Origin: Anodontia alba
Lineage: Eukaryota > Mollusca > Bivalvia > Lucinida > Lucinidae
NCBI GenBank assembly: GCA_964016985.1
Contig: OZ024826.1
Coordinates: forward strand, 62,688,910 to 62,752,909
DNA length: 64,000 bases
Reading direction: 5' to 3'
How positions within the stretch are numbered: position 1 is the stretch's first letter; every line of letters begins with the position of its first letter. The notes under the pieces were generated by a model that made no database searches, was not told the origin of the DNA, and worked only from the letters and a program-made list of their open reading frames with translations. Shown one piece after another: positions 32,519 through 44,110 of the stretch. The position numbers were made by a program, and so were the translations under genes.

Positions 32519-33660
32519 ATTAGCTCACATGGGCCGAAGGCTCCAGGGGAGCTGATAGGATAGTGGTATATCCGTAGTCCGTCCGTCAGCAGCTTTGACC
32601 AGTTATATCTCCACAGTCTGCAGGCTGATCTCAATTTCTCATCTATAGCATGCCTCTGGTGGGGCATTGATTGTATAAGCTTTTCATGGAAATCCAATGA
32701 AAACCTTGGTTGCTATGGCAACCACAAGGTCCCGTAGACTTATAATGGGAAAATGCTTGTCATCACCATAACTCCTTCAGTTTTGATCAGATGTTCCTGA
32801 AATTTGCAGATAAGGCGGACGTGTAAAATCTCAGATGAGTTCAAAACTGGCCAGATCGGATCATTAATACTGAGTTGCGTCCCTTGATTGCTGAAAAAAG
32901 CTTCTGTTTGACTTTGTCATCATCGTAACTCATTCAGTTTTGATCGGATGTTCCTGAAACGTGCAGATAAGGTGGACATTGATTAAATTTCGGACAAGTT
33001 CCAAAGCTGGCCAGATCGGATCAGTAATCTTAGAGTTACGTCCTTTGATTGCTAAAAAAGCCTCTGTTTGACTTTGTCATTAGCATAAGTCATTCAGTTT
33101 AGATCAGATCTTCCTGAAACTTGCACATAAGGTGTGAGCATGAATGAAATCTCGTACACGATCGAAAACTGATCAGATCGGATCATTAATCTTAGAGTTA
33201 CGTCCCCTTGCTTATTGTAAAAGCCTCTGTTTGTCTTTGTCATCGGCATAACTCATTCAGTTTGATCAGATCTTCCTAAAACTTGCAGATAAGGTTGGCA
33301 TCGATGAAATCTCGGACAAGTTCAAAATCTGGCCAGATCAGATCATTTATCTTAGAGTTACATTCCCTTGATTGCTGAAAAAGCCTCTGATAGACTTAAT
33401 TGTCATCACCATAACTCGTTTAGTATTGACCGGAACTTCCTGAAACTTGCAGCTAAGATTGACATAGATAAAATCTCCGCCAAGTTTGAAAACTGGCCAG
33501 ATTGGATCATTTATTTTAAAGTTACTTCCCCTTGATTGCTGAAAAAGTCTCTGTTTGTCTTTGTCAACAGAACTCATTCAGTTTTAATCAGATCTTCCTG
33601 AAACTTGCAGATAAGGTGGACATGGATGGACTCAGATGAATTAAACCAGATCAGATTATC
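32519..33660 (+). repeat. Array element, ~160-bp core, second unit
   Basis: A second copy of the preceding structure. The head begins TTAGCTCACATGGGCC with the GAAGGCTCC region, contains the same CTCCACAGTCTGCAGGCTGA to CAACCACAAGGTC segment (32605-32733), then about six monomers to 33660. The first head lacks its outermost ~60 bp. The end is abrupt at the next element. Confidence 0.82.
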
Positions 33661-34365
33661 ATCCCCTCGCACAACGACGTGACGAGGGGATGTAGGGTTT
33701 GTCCCGTAAGTACGTACATACGTACGTACGTTCACCTTTTGTCATCGCTCTAGCGCCTACATTTATTGATGAATTTTAATATAACCTCACATAAATATTG
33801 GGTATGATAATACATCGAGCAAGTACGACTTTCTTGGTTCTTGGCTCAAGGTGAAGGTCACTGGCTATTTTTAGAAAAAAATTATCATCGCTCTAGAGCC
33901 TACATTTATTGATGAATTTTAATGTAACTTCACACAAATGTTGGGTATGATATAATCTCAAACAAGTTCGACCTTCGGGATCCTTGGCTCAAGGAAGGTG
34001 ACGGTCACTGTGGCTATTTTTAGAATAAAAAACAACAAACTTTGTTATCTCTCTAGCGCCTACATTTATTGATGGATTTTAATGTAACTTCACACAATGT
34101 TGGGTATGATAATATCCGAGCAAGTTCGACTTTCAGGGTCCCGGGCTCAAGGTCAAGTTCACTGTTGCTATTTTTAGAAAAAAATTTGTCATCGCTCAAG
34201 TGCCTATATTTATCAATGGATTTTAATATAACTTCACACAAATGTTGGGTATTATAATACCTCGAGCAAGATCGACTTTCAGGCTGCTGGGCTGAAGGTC
34301 AAGGTCACTCTGGCTATTTTTAGAAAAACAACAACAACAACAAACTTTGTTATGGCTCTTTAACT
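33661..34365 (+). repeat. Array element with CATCCCCTCG hairpin head
   Basis: Starts with a stem CATCCCCTCG / CGAGGGGATG (33661-33693) around a 12-bp loop. An ACGTAC microsatellite follows at 33710-33733. The core is four to five monomers of 145-160 bp keyed by TCATCGCTCTAGCGCCTACA (near 33741, 33886, 34045, 34189, 34351) and GGTCACTGTGGCTATTTTTAG. No tail recognised. Confidence 0.8.
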
Positions 34366-34530
34366 CGATGAATGTTTACTGTCGTGTCACATTTAGGTAA
34401 GCATGACTTAAAATAGCATCTCAGGCATTTTCGGACTTATCTGTGAAGCGTTCAGCGATAGCGCCAGGGGAACAGCGAATATATGCGCACCACTCCGGTA
34501 TTTGGGAATACCGAAATCCAATCTTTACCG

Positions 34531-34886
34531 GAATCTACCGGAATCCAATATTAATTACCGAAATCCAACTATATTGTCAAGTTTACCATGATTTGAGTAA
34601 ATTTAGACATATACACTGTTAAATAATATATAATCAAACAATATGGCCAAGTTTAGAAGAATATTTTGGAATAATAACGATTTTTTAACGTTTTTTTTTA
34701 CAATTTCGGAATCTACCGAAATCCAATATTAATTACCGAAATCCACAATATTATCAAATTTACCATGATTTGTGTAAATGTAGATATATACACTATTAAA
34801 TAATATATAAACAGATAATATGTCCAAATTTCGAAGAAGTTTTTGGAATAATAACGATTTTATTAACGTTATATAATTTTCATAGG
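34531..34886 (+). repeat. 178-bp tandem duplication
   Basis: Two copies starting GAATCTACCGGAATCCAATA at 34531 and GAATCTACCGAAATCCAATA at 34709, both running through 'taccatgatttg' and GGAATAATAACGATTTT. A smaller ACCGAAATCC motif precedes copy 1. 34366-34530 has no feature. Confidence 0.85.
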
Positions 34887-35400
34887 TGGAGTTACTTCCC
34901 TTCGTAGCTTAGCTCTGTGACGGGTACATGGAAGTACGGGGGAACACACCGAAACATTTTTCATATTTTTCCAATAAATAAAGCTTTGATTTTTCCTGCA
35001 AATTGTCTCCACTGGAGACAATATCAAACATGAAATGTCAAGATATAAAGCATAATATTGGTTTTGTTTTGCATTTAACTGTATGCAAATCGGTAGCCTA
35101 ACGATTGTAAAACTGAACTCTCCCACAAATACTTCATTTAAATGGATTTGTCTAAACTTAAACTTTACCACTTTCTGGGATTATTCAGCAGATGACACAG
35201 AATACAGCGTCTGATCAGGGTCTGTTTTTTTATTTATTTATTTATTTATTTATTTATTTTTTTTTTATTTTGGCATTGAATTGCATACAAACTAAAAACT
35301 CTCCCACACAAAGTAAATAGACTTGTTTTAGCTTACCCATGGCTAATTCAACAGACGACAATTTGTTATTTCTCATTTTCCCTGAAAGTGTTTGATCCGG
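34887..35400. repeat. Dispersed MITE-like fragments and (TTTA)n
   Basis: 34990-35060 carries ATTGTCTCCACTGGAGACAAT (perfect palindrome) and 'gacgaca' blocks also found at 5455-5620 and 44440-44610. 35227-35262 is a TTTA microsatellite of about nine units. GCTAATTCAACAGACGAC recurs near 35342. Confidence 0.55.
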
Positions 35401-36233
35401 GTCTACACTTTTTTGTGCGCATATAACGCATTGACCAGTAGCAACCTTACGCGGCGTTCAGTCGATCCCGGTATAGGGAGGGTTGTTACAGATTCTGTAC
35501 GTTATATAGCTTTGTCTGGTAGATAGTTATTTAAGCCTGGTGAACTCAAATAGTGTAGTCCTAGATCAGACGCCGCGCTCCGTGGCATTTGATCTGGAAC
35601 TACAGTATTTGCTTATGTCCTTTTATAAATGGGTTAATATATTTCATCTATTGTATATAATTATATAATGTGTTTGCAGATATCAATTTACTTTTGTGCC
35701 ATTTTCTAATTTGGTTAACATATATTTTAAATATTTTAAAAATCTATCAATTTTACAATTTCAGAATTCTCTATATAGACATTCGCTTTTTTATACATTA
35801 AAAGTTGCATTAATTATTTTATTTCTGGAGTTGAGTTCACTGCTTTAAAATATGTTTACTATTATTCTATTTCATATGGCATTGTTAAATTTATGATACG
35901 GGCGTCAAGCTAAAAAAGTGTCTTTGAACATGCGCAAAATGTACGGATTCACCCCAACGGGCAAACGACGTCTTAGGAATATTATGGAGGATACATCCGT
36001 GGACTTCATCTGAAGATATGTATTTACTTCAAATTTATAGTATATTTAATTATGGAAAATAACAGTATTTTCAGATTATGAAGTTTAACAGTACCCTAAC
36101 GTAATACTACCCGATGCACTCCGACGACTGTCTCGACATACCTATAGCTGTTACGGGAACACTAAATACCAGATCAAATCAATTGATCAACTTACTTTAC
36201 AGAAAGAGGTGCGACATGCTCTCTAGTTAGTCT
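35401..36233. other. No recognisable gene
   Basis: AT-rich. One imperfect palindrome at 35553-35605 (CCTAGATCAGACGCC... against ...GGCATTTGATCTGG) resembles the dispersed GATCAG cassette. Confidence 0.4.
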
Positions 36234-36335
36234 TCATCATCACCATCATCATCATCATCGTCATCATCATTACTATTATTGTTATCTCGTTATTATTATC
36301 ATTATTATTATTAATTTTATTATTATATTTGCTAA
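36234..36335 (+). repeat. (ATC)n/(ATT)n microsatellite
   Basis: A compound trinucleotide tract, first ATC-rich and then ATT-rich, with scattered interruptions. Confidence 0.9.
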
Positions 36336-36540
36336 ATAATTACCAACATGCTATGTTTCCATCTACTCTTCACGTTATTACGCTGCTATATAACTTTCAG
36401 GAGATGATTTACATAAGCTCTAAGCTTTTTATCAAATCCTGTACCTTATAATATTATGCTATGTATATGTGAAAAATGCTGAATAAAATATTGTTTAAAC
36501 CAACAGTACCTGTGGATTATGGAAGCTTCGGAACATGGAA

Positions 36541-36684
36541 ATTTGAACTTTAATTATAGTTTTTTTTGAACTTTCTAAATACATGCTTGTTTTTATTTTA
36601 CAAAGTGTTGAGTTTATCCTCTGATTGCTTGTGATTGCGTCTAGTCCATCGTCACCGGCCCAACGCTCGTCCGTTCACGTGACA
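36541..36684 (-). repeat. Right member of distant inverted repeat pair
   Basis: On the minus strand it starts TGTCACGTGAACGGACGAGC and follows 13316-13490 through CAAGCAATCAGAGG and the AT-rich part. Flanking sequences outside the two copies differ, with no matching target duplication across the pair. Confidence 0.7.
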
Positions 36685-36895
36685 TGCTGTTTTTGGTTGA
36701 TCATTCTTTAGAATCTTTGTTTTTCTGTAATAGAATTTATACAGTGAGAAAGCTTCAGGGCTTTTCCTTATAGTTTTTCATACATGTATGTTTATAAGAC
36801 ACTCTCTTGTATGTATTATTTCATGCACATTGTAAAGGTGTTTGTATGGCGATGAGCTGTACCATGCTCAAGTCAAAATAAAATTCTAAAGCTGG

Positions 36896-37185
36896 AGAAT
36901 CTGATGATCCGTATCTTTGTTATCAGCCCAACTCCACAGATGCGCAGGCTTGTCTATTTCTTGGCTAAACCTATTTAGTGCAGCAAACAACAAAGGTCCA
37001 TATCACAGTGCGCGAATGCGCATGCTGATCCATATCTTTGTTGTCAGCCCAAACCACAGATGCGCAGGATTGTCTATTTCTTAGCTAAATCTATTTATTG
37101 TAGCAAACAACATACTGGCGAGAATGCCCATGTTGATCCATATCTTTGTTGTCAGCCTAACCCCACATATGCGCAGGCTTTTCTA
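36896..37185 (+). repeat. Tandem repeat, three ~110-125-bp units
   Basis: Three copies of CATATCTTTGTTGTCAGCCC ... ACAGATGCGCAGGCTTGTCT at about 36907, 37030 and 37137. 36685-36895 is unannotated and includes an AATAAA at about 36878. Confidence 0.85.
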
Positions 37186-37821
37186 TTTCTTTGTTCGTAT
37201 TACATACCAAACGTAACATTATAGCTGATGCTAATAATAATAATTCTTCTTCTTATTATTATTTAATTCAACCTAGTTCGTATTTTCTAACATTATATTT
37301 CTGTAAATAACACAATTAGCCTATTATGCATTTGTATGCACTGTCTGTATGGGTATTTACCATTCGGTACATTTCTGTACATTAGGGACATTGTAGTTAT
37401 CAAATTTTCTACCTGTTCTATTTTTAGAAACATAATAAATATATGAAAATCGTAAAATTCAACACTTTAACGTTTCTGTTATAGCTTCAGCTAGCCATAT
37501 ATAATTTATTTTTGTATTTGAAAGACCTGTGCAACAAAGAAATTGAGTGTTTATTGAACATTATAGAAAAAACTTCAAGAAACCGGAGAATGGCTGGTCT
37601 GTGGGTTTCATACCCCTTGAAACGGTAAATCGGAGTTTAAAAAATAACTACAAGTCCGATCTAAATTTCCTTTTTGTTGGATAATGTATATTTAATACTT
37701 CATAATATAAACCCAAAATGAACAAAGTTAAAAACATATTAGTATTGCAATCCAGGATAGAAATTTTGGTCACGGTGCCGGGTCTCGGTCACGGGGTTCC
37801 GGTCTGTGGGTTTCATACCCG
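37186..37821. other. No recognisable gene; one pyrimidine-rich box
   Basis: AT-rich. A GTGGGTTTCATACCCC box at about 37602-37617 and another at 37806-37824 belong to the palindrome family that follows. Confidence 0.4.
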
Positions 37822-38846
37822 ACCCGGCCGAGCCGAGCCGAGCCTGCTATATTGTTTTCTTGTATTTGTTCAAACGAGTTCAAGATACTTATTTCTTTTA
37901 ATCTTATATTACCATATATATATAATGCTGTATTCACAATTAAAATTTGTACAATCGTTTGCTTATTTATGACTTTATATCCAATTTTCCATTCAACAGG
38001 GGTATGAAAGCCACGCCGCGAAAGGGATATATTTTGGCCATTTTGTGAATAAATGGCGATATTTTATGATCAGAGCATTTGACAGAGGTTGCAAAAAAGG
38101 TATTTAAAATTATTTTGTATCATTATAATATGCAGAAACTGTTTATATTTCCCATTATTCTTCTTTTTTATCCAAATCACAAGGATCGGCAGGATCTAAA
38201 TATAGAACAGAGAAAACTAAATGAAAATAACCGAAATGGAAAGCAAAAGCATTGCAAGGGCCTAAACTTAACAATAACATCTAAAAGTACCAGTATGATG
38301 ACCAACATTAATGGGAAAAGCTATCAAATTAGTTAGTTTTTTTTTCAAATTAGTTATAGATGTGGAGTCTTAAATGACTGTTTTGTTAGCTAACCTGGGC
38401 CTTTAGGCCCTTTCAGACGTTTCGGTTACTTTCGTTTTGTTTACATCTATTCTGTGTTTAGAATCTGCCGGTCCTCGTTATTTGGGAGAAAAAAGAAGAA
38501 TAGTGAGAATATAAACAGTTTCTGCATGTTATAATGATTAAAAGTAATTTAAAAATATCTTTTAGCAATCTCTGTCAAATGCTCAGGATATAAAACATCA
38601 CAATTTGTTCACAAACTGGCCAAAACATATCCCTTTCGCGGCCGTGGCTTTCATACCCCTGTTGAATGGAAAATCTGATATAAAGTCATAAATAAGCAAA
38701 TGATTGTATAAATTTTAATTGTGAATACAGCATTTTACATATTTGGTGATATAAGATTTAAAGAAATAAGTATCTTGAACTCGTTTGAACAAATACAAGA
38801 AAACATTAAGGCTCGGCTTTTTCGGCTCGGCTCGGCAGCTCGGCCG
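37822..38846. repeat. ~1-kb imperfect palindrome (445-bp arms)
   Basis: Left arm 37822-38266 and right arm 38401-38846 are reverse complements at roughly 85-90% by eye over the full arm, with a ~135-bp spacer. Matched landmarks include GGCCGAGC runs, TTTCTTGTATTTGTTCAAAC, GTATTCACAATTAAAATTT, TTCCATTCAACAGGGGTATG, 'tgcagaaactgtttatatt' and GGGCCTAAA. Copies of GTGGCTTTCATACCC lie inside and outside the arms. No coding capacity: a foldback element or inverted duplication. Confidence 0.88.
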
Positions 38847-39681
38847 TGGCTTTCATACCCGACCCTCAGCCGTGGCTTTCATACCCGACCACCAAATACC
38901 CCACCACTCTGTATGAAACGCCATAGCTGTCTTATGTTGTAAAAGGCTAGTTTATGATGTTAAAAAATGGATTACCTTGTCTGAGAAGCGTGTAAACTTG
39001 TCTATATAATGTGCTATTATATTGATGCGTATGTTGTTTTGTCCATACAATGTCTTATTATGTTAAAAGTCATGTTGTCTTGATAAATAATCGTATGGGT
39101 TATGTCCACACAGTGTCTTATCATGTTAAAAGGCTATGGTGTTATGTTAAACTAGCGTGTTATTTTGTCCACACAGTCTTATTATGTTAAAAGACTATGT
39201 TATTATGTTAAAAATTGATTTACCTTGTCTACGAAGCATGTAAACTTGTCTATACAACATGATATTATGTTAAATGCATGGGTTGTTTTGTCCAAACAGT
39301 GTCTTATTCTGTTAAAATGCTATGTTAATATGTTAAATGCAGTGCTGTTTTGTCCACAGTGTCCTGTCATGTTAAAATGCTGTCTTATTATGTTTAAAAA
39401 TGAGTTATTTTGTCTACGAAGCCTGTGAATTTGTCGATAAATCATGTTATTATGTTACTCACGCGTGTTGTTTTGTTTACACACAGTCTTATTCTGTTAA
39501 AAGGCTATGTTATTATGTAAAAAGTTTTGGTCTATACAACATGCTATTATGTTAAACATGTGTGTTGTTTTGTCCAAACTGTGTCTCATTATGTTAAAAG
39601 GCTATGTTATTATGATAAATGCGACGGTTGTTTTGTCCACACAGTGTCCTATAATGTTAAAAGGCTATGTTATTATGGGTC

Positions 39682-40634
39682 CCGGGTCGTTTCGCCCGTG
39701 AGTCGTTTCGCCCGTGGGTCGTTTCGCCCTGGGTCGTTTCGCCCTGAGTCGTTTCGCCCGTGGGTCGTTTCGCCCCTATTTGGTGGGTCGTTTCGCCCTT
39801 GTTTTTTATTAAAGCACCAAGGCTTGAGCCAGGCCATGTTTGGAGATATTTACGGTGGCCTGAACTTTCCCACGATAATTTTTAGGTGAGTGCGAGTTGG
39901 GGGGGGGGGGGGGTCCTGATTCATACTGGAGAAAACCCCTTACTCATGAGGAACGTGCACCGTTTCATAGTCCAGCAACCAGTAGACATATGAGCCGTCA
40001 CACGAGATAATGGAACTTTTCGTCTTCCGTAATGACATTCTTCAAATGCGCATGTACAGCCACTTAGTGGTTCTGTATGACTGATTCTTGGTCTGAACCT
40101 TCGTCTAGTTCTATACTACATGTGTGCGAACAGCGAAGGTTCTGGCATGACCGCGGATGCGCAGTCGCGCCTGAGCCTTGGCTGTTCGCATATGCGATAA
40201 GTACCATAATCTCGTGTGCTGGCTCATATGTTGTTCCATACTAAATAGAAAAAGGGTGCATATATACCATGACTTCTTCATAACACGTTTCGTTATAATA
40301 ATACTGCTTTAGACTGAACAACAGTGTTATAAAAAGGTTACGGTATATATACACACCATCGCAACTACTATAGCCGATTCTTGTTTTGAATAGAAACACA
40401 ACGTAATACATTGATTTATTTTTTTTTCCCCATTAATTTATGCATAACAAAACAAATAGTATTACATTGTCTATCTGTATGTCCGTATGGGCCTTATAAT
40501 ATATTGGGGCGAAACGACCCAGGGCAAAACGACTCACGGGCGAAACGACCCACATAATAAGGGCGAAACGACCCGCCCCAAAAACAAGGGCGAAACGACC
40601 CAGGGTGAAACGACCCACGGGCGAAACGACCCGG
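39682..40634. mobile_element. Foldback-like element with reiterated TIRs
   Basis: The left end has seven tandem copies of GGGTCGTTTCGCCC with 1-3-bp spacers (39682-39798), starting CCGGGTCGTTTCGCCCGTG. The right end has seven in reverse orientation (40507-40634), ending at the complementary CCGG. The interior holds a second inverted repeat (CATATGAGCCGTCACACGAG at about 39990 against CTCGTGTGCTGGCTCATATG near 40212) and a GCGAACAGC pair. TTATTATG flanks both sides but is also the array motif, so it is weak as target duplication. No protein. Confidence 0.85.
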
Positions 40635-41091
40635 ATTCTTATTATGTTAAGAAATCCAGATATCTTGTTCATGAAGCATGTGAACTTGTCTGTAAACGTG
40701 TTATTTTGTTGGACGCGTGGTTTATTATGTCCATACACTGTCTTATTCTGTTGAAAGGCTATGCTATTTTGTTAAAATTTGGGTTATCTTGTCTATGAAG
40801 CATTTGAACTTGTTTATACAAAGTGTTAAACGGGTGTGCTGTTTTGTCCACACAGTTTCTTATTATGTTAAAAGGCTATGTTATTATGTGAAAAAGTTTT
40901 GTTATCTTGTTTACGAAACATGTGAACTTGTCTATACAAACTCTTATTATGTTAAACACTCGTATTGTTTTGTCCACCTAGTGTCTTATTATGTTAAAAG
41001 ACTATGTTCTTATGTTAAACAAGTATGTTGTCTTCTCCACACAGTGTCCTATTATTTTAAAGGCTATGTTATTATGTTAAAACGTTGGGTT

Positions 41092-42347
41092 CAGGGCTCG
41101 GGAAAACCGGAAAAATAGCCGGTCTGGACCGAAATTAAGAATTCTGGACCGATTTCAAACACCCCAAAACGCTAATAAATCGGTCCAACATTTCCCAAAC
41201 CAACCAATTTTCACAAATCAATGATGTCTAAAAAATCACAAACGGTCAAGTCTTTCCAAACTGACAACGTCCGCGCACCTTTTAAATGCGATATTATGGT
41301 AGTTAAAAGGCTCTAAACGGTCATTTGACATGTATATTGGAGAGACAGCTGAATAACGGCAACCTACCCGCAGCACAAATTAATTACGTCATTAACCAAA
41401 CATTGTCAAAAAATACTTCACTGACCTTTGTGCGGTAAACAAGCGATTAACACGAATCATCAGTAACGGTAGTCTGATAATTAATCCGTTTGTGTGACAC
41501 GTGTGAATACACTGAGACTGCAAAACATCCAGGTGCAGTCGGCGTGTCCAAAAGATCAAAGGTCGCTTTACTGAGAGTGATAAAAGAATGCACCGCTTGA
41601 ACGCACCCGTTTTCTTTCTCTTCTTTTTTGTTTTGATCAACACGGTTTGTCGGTCCCAGATTCGATAAATGAATTCCCAAACCGTGTACGGCCTGATCAG
41701 ATGTCGCATACAACGGCGTCTGATCTGGGTATAATTGATTGCTTCTTTTTTTTTTTGTTGTTGTTGTTGTTGATTGCCGTAACACGCGAGTATAATTCAA
41801 GGTAGATTTCACAGTAAAAATAAGTAATGCACCACTTGCGCTAGGCAAGATTGGTCAGTGCTTACAATTTAAGCAGTCTGATTAAATCTTGAAACACTGA
41901 AAACTGCAAAACCGCCCGTGGCGCAGGCCTTTTTTATTAGACCTAATTAGGTCCATGAAAGTCGTTTCGTTCCGTCTCTCCTGTTTCCCGCCGTCTTCGC
42001 GCTTGTACAAGACGGGAATCAGTTGTTTATAAATAGTTTTGGAAAACCCTGCGGAGGTGGAAATAACAACAAAACGTTTTTTTTTTTGTTTTTTTTTTTC
42101 TTTCTTTTTACATACCTGACTGTATTTATTGATGACGCCAGCTTTGATCATGCTCGTTGTACCCGGACTTCCGTCATATAACGGAGCTGAGGTGTATTAT
42201 TTAAAAAGGAGTTATAGGACTGCCAATTGACATTAGTTTTCGTGACAGGTGAGATACACATATTTTTTTTTTTTTTGAAATGGGCTCATTGATGACGTCA
42301 TCGTCATCGGCTGGACCGATTCAGATTTCAAAATTTCCAGAGCCCTG
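41092..42347. mobile_element. hAT-type non-autonomous element, perfect 8-bp TSD
   Basis: Starts CAGGGCTCGGGAAAA (41092) and ends with the complement of CAGGGCTCTGGAAAT (42347). The 8 bases GTTGGGTT lie on both sides (41084-41091, 42348-42355). CAGGG termini and an 8-bp duplication are hAT hallmarks. 1,256 bp. The minus-strand frames inside (41392-41848, 41882-42151) show no transposase motif. A GATCAG-type palindrome sits at about 41694-41730. The insertion precisely splits the minisatellite unit. Confidence 0.93.
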
Positions 42348-43010
42348 GTTGGGTTATCTTGTCTACAAAGCATGTGAACTTGTCTATACAACTTATTATT
42401 ATGCAAATGGGTGTGTTGTTTTGTACACATAATATCTTATTATGTCAAAAGACTATCTTGTCTATGAAGTATATGAATGTGTCTATACTAGTCTTATTAT
42501 TTAAATGTGTGTCTTGTTTTGTTTACACAGTGTCTTATTATGGTAAAAGACTAAGTTACTATGTTAAAACGCAGTTATCTTTGTGAATCAATATATTGTC
42601 ATGTTCAATTGCGTGGTGTTGTTCCCGAAAATTTATGCATGGGACATTGTGCAGAGAAAATGACACGTGGGTCTGACATAATAACATATTGTCTAAACAA
42701 GTTACTCTTAGACAAGATGACGTCCCATACACTTTCGACATAATAAAACAGACAAGTTAACGGCATATGTCAACATAATAGCATGCCTGTGTAAGATAAT
42801 AACACACTATATAGACAAGTTCACATGCTTTTTAGACAAGATAACTCCAGGTTGTGACAAAATAAAATGGTTCTTTAACATAATAAGACAGTGTGTGGAC
42901 ATGTCAACACTATATATTGACCAAACAACACGTGTCTTTCAGATAATAACATAATGCATCGACAAGTTCACACAATTCTTAGACAAGACAAGAAATATAA
43001 CTACATAAGA

Positions 43011-43564
43011 CAGCTTTGGCTTTCCATAACTTTGCAACAGTGGATGGCGTAGTGTAGTGGAAACATTACTGGGGTAAGATTGTCTTGAGTAGAGTAAATT
43101 GTATTGGCACCATGCAATCTCTGGTTTTTTTTTTTGTTGTTTTTTTTTGTTTTTTGTATTTTACCTTGGAATTTTATGTTTTATTTATTTATTCAAATTT
43201 TATGACATAAAAAAAAAATACATATATTTGACAAAAACAAATATACATAAATGCCAAGGGATTGGATGTAGGCTAGGCCTATATTTATCCTTTCCCAGGG
43301 TGCTGTGACAGATGAAGAAAACATATAAGCAGTACACACAATAGATGAACTACATGTCAATACATATTAACTAGCAAATATTACAATTACGTGGAATTAA
43401 TGGGCAAGTTATGATTAAGATTAAAAGAGAAAAAAGCAGAAGAAAGAAAATGAATTTTATATTAATTGTGGCCAAAAAATATTTATTTTATTGTTTTTTT
43501 CATACCCAATTACAAAAACAAAAACAAAAAAAAACAACAAAAAAACCAAGGAAAAATGCCTAAA
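43011..43564. other. No gene; low-complexity T and A runs
   Basis: T/G-rich and A-rich low-complexity stretches at 43121-43160 and 43505-43550. A short TGGCGTAGTGTAGTGG word at about 43047 resembles a tRNA A box but no B box follows. Confidence 0.4.
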
Positions 43565-44110
43565 TGGGCATTATTACGTCTCCCCGTTTAGGATTGGGAG
43601 ACATATTGTTTTCCCCCCCTAGCATCTGTCTGTCTGTCACACTTGTGTCCGCTCTATATAACTTGAAAACCATGCAAGCTATCTTCACGAAACTTCATAT
43701 AAATATCAATCAACATTAGACGACATGCAGAGCACAAGAATCACAACTCTTGCGTTTATACTTTTTGAGTTATTTCCCTTGGAACTTTTTCCATCACAAA
43801 ATCGTGTCTGTTCTTTAACTTGAAAACCGTATAAGTTATCTTCAAGAAACTTCATATAAATATCAATGACCATTAGACGATGTGCACAGTACAAGAACCA
43901 TAACTCTTGCATTTATACTTTTTTAGTTATTTACCTTGGAACTTCGTCCATCACTAAATTGCGTCCGCTCCATAACTCTTGCATTTTGAGTTATTTCCCT
44001 TGGACTCTTGTCAAAAAATCATGTCCACTCTATAACTTGAAAACTGTTTAAGCTTTAAATTAAATTTTATATAAATAAACAGGCAGTTGAATGACCTTGT
44101 TGAATTTTTG
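43565..44110 (+). repeat. Tandem repeat, ~160-bp units
   Basis: Three to four copies keyed by GTCCGCTCTATAACTTGAAA and TTGAGTTATTTCCCTTGGA (near 43648, 43805, 43965, 44025). Preceded by a GGGAGACATATTG region. A partial array-element core. Confidence 0.75.

Larger units (their letters stand above)
38937..43010. repeat. AT-rich ~50-bp minisatellite, interrupted and inverted
   Basis: Units built on TCTTATTATGTTAAAAGGC, TTTTGTCCACACAGTGTC and CTTGTCTACGAAGCATGTG repeat at 38937-39681, 40635-41091 and 42348-42570 on the plus strand. From about 42680 to 43010 the same words occur reversed (AACATAATAAGACAGTGTG, AGACAAGTTCACATGC). Two transposons interrupt it. Frames of 60-133 codons across it are repeat artefacts. 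Confidence 0.85.

Noticed and set aside
13316..36684. A 23-kb Polinton/Maverick-like giant transposon bounded by inverted ends
   Set aside because: No DNA polymerase B, integrase, ATPase or capsid frames inside; the interior is a patchwork of unrelated repeats, and outer flanks lack a shared target duplication.
40487..40798. 103-codon frame rich in GETT repeats
   Set aside because: It is the translation of the reversed GGGTCGTTTCGCCC boxes of the foldback-like element.
41392..41848. hAT transposase fragment on the minus strand
   Set aside because: The two overlapping frames lack any hAT dimerisation or catalytic motif; the frames overlap low-complexity tracts.
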